This document shows, one piece after another, positions 58,978 to 64,000 of a DNA stretch of 64,000 nt. The stretch is taken from NCBI RefSeq assembly GCF_014805625.2, contig NW_023998566.1:565640-629639 (forward strand), given 5' to 3'. A program made the position numbers and the translations under genes. Source of the stretch: Glossina fuscipes (taxonomy: Eukaryota > Arthropoda > Insecta > Diptera > Glossinidae). Every line of letters begins with the position of its first letter. Positions within the stretch are counted from its first letter, which is position 1. The notes beneath the pieces were generated by a model. It worked only from the letters and a program-made list of their open reading frames with translations. It was not told the DNA's origin and searched no databases.

Positions 58978-61668
58978 CTGCCAAGAACAATAGAGGATAA
59001 TGTAAAATGTAAATTTAGAGTTGACAAATAGCAGATGTAGCTTTTGGTGCATAACCCACTTCACTTTATTGATATATTGCAAGAGGTATAAGCATGTTGG
59101 ACGACAACCCTGAGGAATTCCCACAAATGTGTAAAATTATACGTACGTCAGCATGAACTTCAAAGACGTAGTTGATTTGTGAAGAATTGCGTTCTACTTG
59201 TAATAAGTTCAACACCTTTGTGTTGTACGTTAACGATGGGTGTTTAGCTTAAAAGGCTTTGCCAAGAGTCAGACAACATTAAGAGCAAGGTTGCATTGCA
59301 AATTCTGTAGCATAAAGCCACCTGACTGATGGTTATGAATGAATTATTTATGCTTTGTAACAATCTGTCAGCGTTTGACATGGACTATATTGATGAGGGG
59401 CTTTAAAATAACAGTTTAAATGACTCAAACGGAAGTCAAATGCAGTGTGTTTGAAGTGAATTAAGATGGGTTAAAGTGTTAATTTAAATAAATCTTCGTA
59501 CACACCAACGTATGCAGGTATGAAGAAGCAAGTAATATTGAACATCGGACAAGGGTTGTCACTGCATACTTAAGGAGATTTGATTTAAAGATGTTAAATT
59601 AAAAAGCTCGTCATTATTTATCTTGTGATGATTTTAAAGCAAATTTTAGACATAAAGCTTTTTGTAATTTTTAGAAGAAAACAATAAATATACAATGACA
59701 AAGTTGCAAATAAAAGCAATATGTTGGTTTTCCAGCTTAAAACGATGGAAAGAAATGGGGAATAACTTAAAAAATAAATAATACTACCCCTGACCCTCCT
59801 TATCAAACAAAGCTAGATAATAAGTAAGTAATAAGACCTGCAAAATTAAGTCAATGGACAATCCCTTTACACTCCACGCCTAGATAGATTCTTTAATAAG
59901 TTTTAAAATCAATTACTTCCATTGTTCCAAATAATAAGATTTATGATATGATATTTATATGACAGATATCTGTGAATGAAATTTTATAGAGAAAAGTACT
60001 GTAGAAACTCTGCTCCGAAAATTGTGGAAAATTTCTTTCATGGCTAAATAACTAAGCATTAATATGATTATATTCCAAGCCAAACTAAGTAATGATTTTA
60101 CAAAATAGTTTTTTGACTTACAAATTTATCACGATAAGTTCGGTCTGCATATGTCCATTTGACGGATTCTTGTATATATAGCGCGTTTAAGAAAGGTAAA
60201 TTTTTATAAAGCAACAACATATATTTTTTTATAGGAAGGCGAGGCCACACTTTGTTAGGTGAAGTAGTGTAGGATATTTAACGGCCGATTTTGCTTGATT
60301 ACAACGCCTTAATTTGTTATTACTTCAATTTGTTTTTTTAAAGTTTTGCGATATAAGTATTTCTTGACAGAACGTTCGTTCGGCTGCACAAAATAGTTAT
60401 GAGCAATACGTTTTTACAATGTACAGCAAGCGCGAAAACAAGTACAAACGGAAGCATAGATTCTAAGGATCCACTGTGCGATATTCACCAGTAGTTCCAC
60501 CTTAATATTACAATCCATTCAAATAAAACTAATATGTTGCAATTTGCGTGGTTATATTTTTTAACAATATGTGAGACGTTAATAATGTTCAATTTTGAAG
60601 AATATTTAATTTTAGGAATGTAAATGTTTTATACGATATATAAATTATAAAGAAGTTGGTGAAGATTGAAGTTGAGAAAATTGCCTTCAAAACAGCAAAA
60701 ATTGTCAAATGCCCGGCACATCATAAATCGTAAGTTAGATGTACGACAGGAACCTATTAATTAGCAGATATTAAGCTATAACAGTGGTATCTTTGTAAGA
60801 GCTACAATTATTAACCGTATAAATACGCAAAGAAATTTTTTAAAACATTTATTTCCAAAGCTAGAAATATAAGCAATTAATTGTGTTTAAGGGCATTTTG
60901 AAAGAAAAGAAATGAATATAAATAAGATTTTGAACGAGAGCAATAAGTGAAGATCTATTACAAATGGTTTTCCAAGTTTCAATTGAAGGCTATATCACAG
61001 GAAAAGCGTCAGTTGACCGCCGATGTTAGTCCTATAAAATAATTAATAGTAGTGTAGTCACAAATGAGCCATCGTACATACGTTTGCTGCTTTGCAAAAG
61101 CAGTAATACGAAATGGGGGAATAAATTCAAGGTTCGAAGGAACGCACACCTTCATCGCTTGCTAAATGTATGCTTTAAGTTAATCAAACATTTTATACGG
61201 AACGGTTTAATATATTATTCGAATGTATCGAACTTAAAATAGAATGATTAAATGCTGTAAAACTTTTTTCATTAACTATTTTATGAATTCCCTGTGTTAC
61301 ATAACTAGCGACCCCCAGAGCAATGCCAACCTTCGTAGCAATTATCCATTTTTTCGCTTACTAGTGTCGTTAACAGAATAAAATGACTAAACAATTTTCT
61401 AGAGAAATCTGAAAAATGAATGTATATTGCAGTAGCAAGATTAAAACCCCACGGGGAGGAAGAAACTGAGCATCTAACCGAAAGAAAAATGCTGCAATCC
61501 GCAATTAGTTTTGTTCACTAATTTACAGTTACAGTTTTGCCCCTTGTCATTTTGTCAACCTCGCTGCCAACTCTTGCTTTTACGTCTACCTCTACGCTCA
61601 CCCGTGAAATGTGTGTTGGAGGTAAAGTTTAACGAATTAAACAAATGAAAAACTTCATTGCGACTTAC
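58978..61668. other. 2.7-kb host-gene intron, nothing else recognised
   Basis: Bounded by GTAAGTCG at its 5' end (61668 side) and TTCTTGGCAG at its 3' end. It is AT-rich, and no transposon or nested gene was recognised, in contrast to the next intron. Confidence 0.6.
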
Positions 61669-61828
61669 TGACAAAGTTTATCCAACTCTTCTTTCTTGGC
61701 AGCCCCAATTGAGAACTCCGACGTTAAGTGAAGCATTTCTAGCGGTTCCGCACATTTAGCAAATTCTTCCTGGCCGCATTCCTCCGCGTCGACAGTCGTC
61801 ATTGAGGCGAGGGCGACTGTAATTGCAA
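61669..61828 (-). CDS. host gene exon: signal-peptide end and N-terminal segment
   Basis: A long T-rich tract and TTTGCTTTATTGCAG give the acceptor before 61828, and TGTCA|GTAAGT gives a strong donor after 61669. The exon begins with the last two bases of a codon, then reads AITVALASMTTVDAEE, the end of a hydrophobic signal peptide with probable cleavage after VDA. CGQEEFAKCAEPLEML and AAKKEELDKLC follow, matching the family's C...EL.KCA.PL......KEELD.LC start. It ends in phase 2. A second acceptor, ATTACAG before 61816, would be in frame. The frame's upstream hydrophobic extension is intron, not protein. Confidence 0.88.
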
Positions 61829-64000
61829 CTGCAATAAAGCAAAGCCAAAGTTTTCGATAGATTAAAAAAAAAAATAAAACAAAATAAATAACAACAACAA
61901 TGAGAAGAGAAAATCCACATAAAATGTATAAAAGTAAATAAAACAATAAAATAGAAATAAAATGAAACAACGTTGAGACATTGAGACAGACAAACACTGA
62001 CAACGCTCTGTATGTTTCAATACGAACTAAGAAATTGCATACAAACATTCAGATTCGAAATCAGCTTAAAAAAGTTGAAAATGTGTGCCATGGATAATAA
62101 AATTTTCGTAACTTAAATTGGCTTTACAAAGCATTGGCTGGGGAAAATGTGTTGCCAGGCTATTCTATATATATATATATGTTCTGCTCGCCTTCTAAGT
62201 TGTTGTGTGTTGATACAATTACAAAGATGTACGTACAATCATGAACATATATCCCTGTAATACAAACTCGCTTGCATCTTGTTGTTTAACCGTACGTATT
62301 AATATATATTTCTATAGATGTCACTTTGTATATATGGATACATTGCATTTGTTTTCTGTTTGTACGCGTCCCAAATCGATTAGTTTGTTAATGGATAAAA
62401 AGTGGCTAAATAGATATATTGCACTTTTTATTGCACTTTCTTGGCCAATAACACTGATAAATGGGCGAAAGTAAAATTCCAAATGGTTTTACGGTGTTTT
62501 TGAAATACAATGCCTTGTTTGCCAGATGTGTCAACGTCATCGCGTCCCAACCGAAATGCATATGTAAAAATACCTCTAATTACACTTCATTTATACGGTG
62601 AAACTAAGCTAGCTAAGCAAAAACTAGTTACGTGTACTTCTTAAACACGGCCTGTTTTCTACTGTTGACATTCTTTCTTCACTAATGGCCACCTGCGTAA
62701 CCATTTCCTTAGCGAAACCTATCAGATAAACTAAACTATTCATATGACAAGAGACTCGGCGCCAAACTATTGCTCTTCGTGGTCTTTCTTAAGATTTAAA
62801 GCACCAAGGTTATATTCTTGTTTCATATCCCGTTATTTAATTTGATGTTAAACAAAACCGTAAATACTGCTCATAAGAAGCCGTCTACCGCTTATCATAG
62901 CACGCGTCATCAATTAAGAAAACTAACTTGTAGTAAATGGCTGATGTTGATGCAGAAATTTATATAGATATTTGTCATCGGAATTTGAAATCCAGTAAAA
63001 ATACGTTGAAACACTTAAAATAATGAGACCCTTATGGGTGTCAAATATTGGTCCTAAGGCAGGTAGAACTTCTTTATTTATTAATAAACAATTTTTTTAA
63101 AACAAGTTCGGGAAAATGATATATTGATAACAATAGAAAAAACAAAGCAATCAAAGATTAATTTAGCGCAATTTGATTTCATTGCACCCATATTCCAGGA
63201 CCAATATTTCCTAATTATTTTATATCCAGCAATTTGAAACGTTATAGTCGAGTAAGGCCCATTATCAAACATTATGCATCATCTCCTCTAACACAACGTT
63301 TCTTGGAGCGTCATCATATGGTATTAAAAATTAAACTTTGGTCTTTTAAGAAGAAGGGTTCTTGTGAGAAATTTTAGTAGGGAGGGAGTTCAAAAAATAA
63401 TTTATTTCTTAACTAAATTTTCGACATCCATATATATCCCGACATGCCAATCATATTTTTTCGCTAACTTTTATCGAAGAATGTTCAAAATGCATTTTTT
63501 TTAAAAAGGGCTTTTTCACTACTAACGCACCATATGCTATATGTTAAATGGTCCGATTCAATTTATTTTCAATAGCCAAATTACACATTGGAAACGAATA
63601 GGTAACAGACAAACGAACATACACAAATCTATCCGAAACACGATTCTAAACGGCGAATCAATGACGAATCCGATGTGAAAGGCGAATAAGGACAACAAAA
63701 TTAAGTTTGCAAAATTTTGACAACGTTAGGATATGTTTTCGTTCTGCTCCCGTATGAAGGGTGTTGGTGTCTTGTCACAAATTGTACTGGATATGAATCA
63801 AAGTGCTGTACGACGTTTAATATATAGTAATTGGCCTCGCTCGACTGTAAAGCTTTTATTTGCTTCTTTTTACATTTTATTAACCGTCTCTGCTTCTTTG
63901 TTATCTGATTTCGTTTTTTAATCAAATCTTGATTTGCATGGTCACCGAGAAATGAGATATGTTCTAAAGCGAAACACGTCTCCATGTCACTGTTAACTGA
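61829..64000. other. upstream intron or flank, no gene recognised
   Basis: The first exon of the host gene was sought on the minus strand but not found. A (TA)n run lies at about 62166-62181. The 94-codon minus frame at 63701-63985 is Lys/Gln-rich without a recognised domain. Confidence 0.45.

Larger units (their letters stand above)
25604..61828 (-). other. host gene locus: conserved insect secreted Cys-rich protein, at least four exons
   Basis: Exons at 61669-61828, 58835-58977, 25836-25992 and 25604-25718 join with matching phases (2/1, 1/2, 2/1) and give one uninterrupted product of about 190 residues. It starts inside a hydrophobic signal segment and has about a dozen cysteines spaced as in a secreted insect family that I recognise by pattern only. 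Cellular role is unknown; the product is presumably exported and disulphide-bonded. Intron sizes are 2691, 32842 and 117 bp. The long intron contains nearly all the transposons between 29 and 57 kb. The first exon, and possibly the last, are missing from this description. Confidence 0.85.

Noticed and set aside
61829..62048. N-terminal extension of the exon A frame, with a long hydrophobic run
   Set aside because: It is the T-rich intron and branch region before a clear acceptor. The hydrophobic residues come from poly-T codons.
1..64000. tRNA, rRNA or CRISPR features
   Set aside because: No tRNA B-box or cloverleaf, no rRNA-like conserved block and no spaced identical repeats were seen on reading both strands. 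A covariance-model search was not possible here.

Overview
The window is AT-rich eukaryotic DNA with canonical GT-AG introns and a heavy load of decayed transposons. The element types (DD34D mariner, I-clade non-LTR element with a TAA tail, BEL/Pao, Jockey-like, Tigger/pogo) point to an insect, most likely a higher fly. This is an inference from element types and from a conserved insect-type secreted protein, not a database match. No bacterial-style operon, rRNA, tRNA or CRISPR array is visible.

The one convincing host gene lies on the minus strand. Four internal exons were recognised at 61669-61828, 58835-58977, 25836-25992 and 25604-25718. Their splice phases fit exactly at every junction, and together they read as a cysteine-rich secreted protein of an insect family I recognise by pattern but cannot name. 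Exon 1 (start codon and start of the signal peptide) is not found. A weak candidate for the last exon lies at 25437-25478. The intron between the second and third recognised exons is about 32.8 kb and is packed with dead transposons.

Layout. 0-15 kb: tandem repeats, a Tc1 relic, a complete but frameshifted mariner (5858-7152), a 5'-truncated I-clade copy A with a 15-bp target duplication (8866-9890), a Jockey-like crumb and a second mariner end. 15.3-21 kb: the longest I-clade copy B, with ORF1 (three zinc knuckles), endonuclease, reverse transcriptase and RNase H, broken by several frameshifts and carrying YADN in place of YADD. 21-25.4 kb: no gene seen; a 123-bp tandem repeat lies just past the host gene. 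25.4-61.8 kb: the host gene. Its large intron holds a BEL/Pao gag relic fused in frame to a NIP7-like fragment (32.7-33.5 kb), Jockey-like relics, two LTR-like fragments, I-clade copy C (minus strand), another decayed non-LTR element, an internally deleted Tigger-like element (49486-50486), the right end of a second pogo-like element, I-clade copy D with a 12-bp target duplication (52767-54413), an older mariner of a different lineage, and a copia relic. 61.8-64 kb: nothing recognised.

The mobile elements do not work together. They are independent insertions, mostly truncated or frameshifted, and none seen here looks able to move on its own. The most interesting results are the split host gene, the gag-NIP7 chimera, and the I-clade family, whose copies show different lesions and clear insertion footprints.
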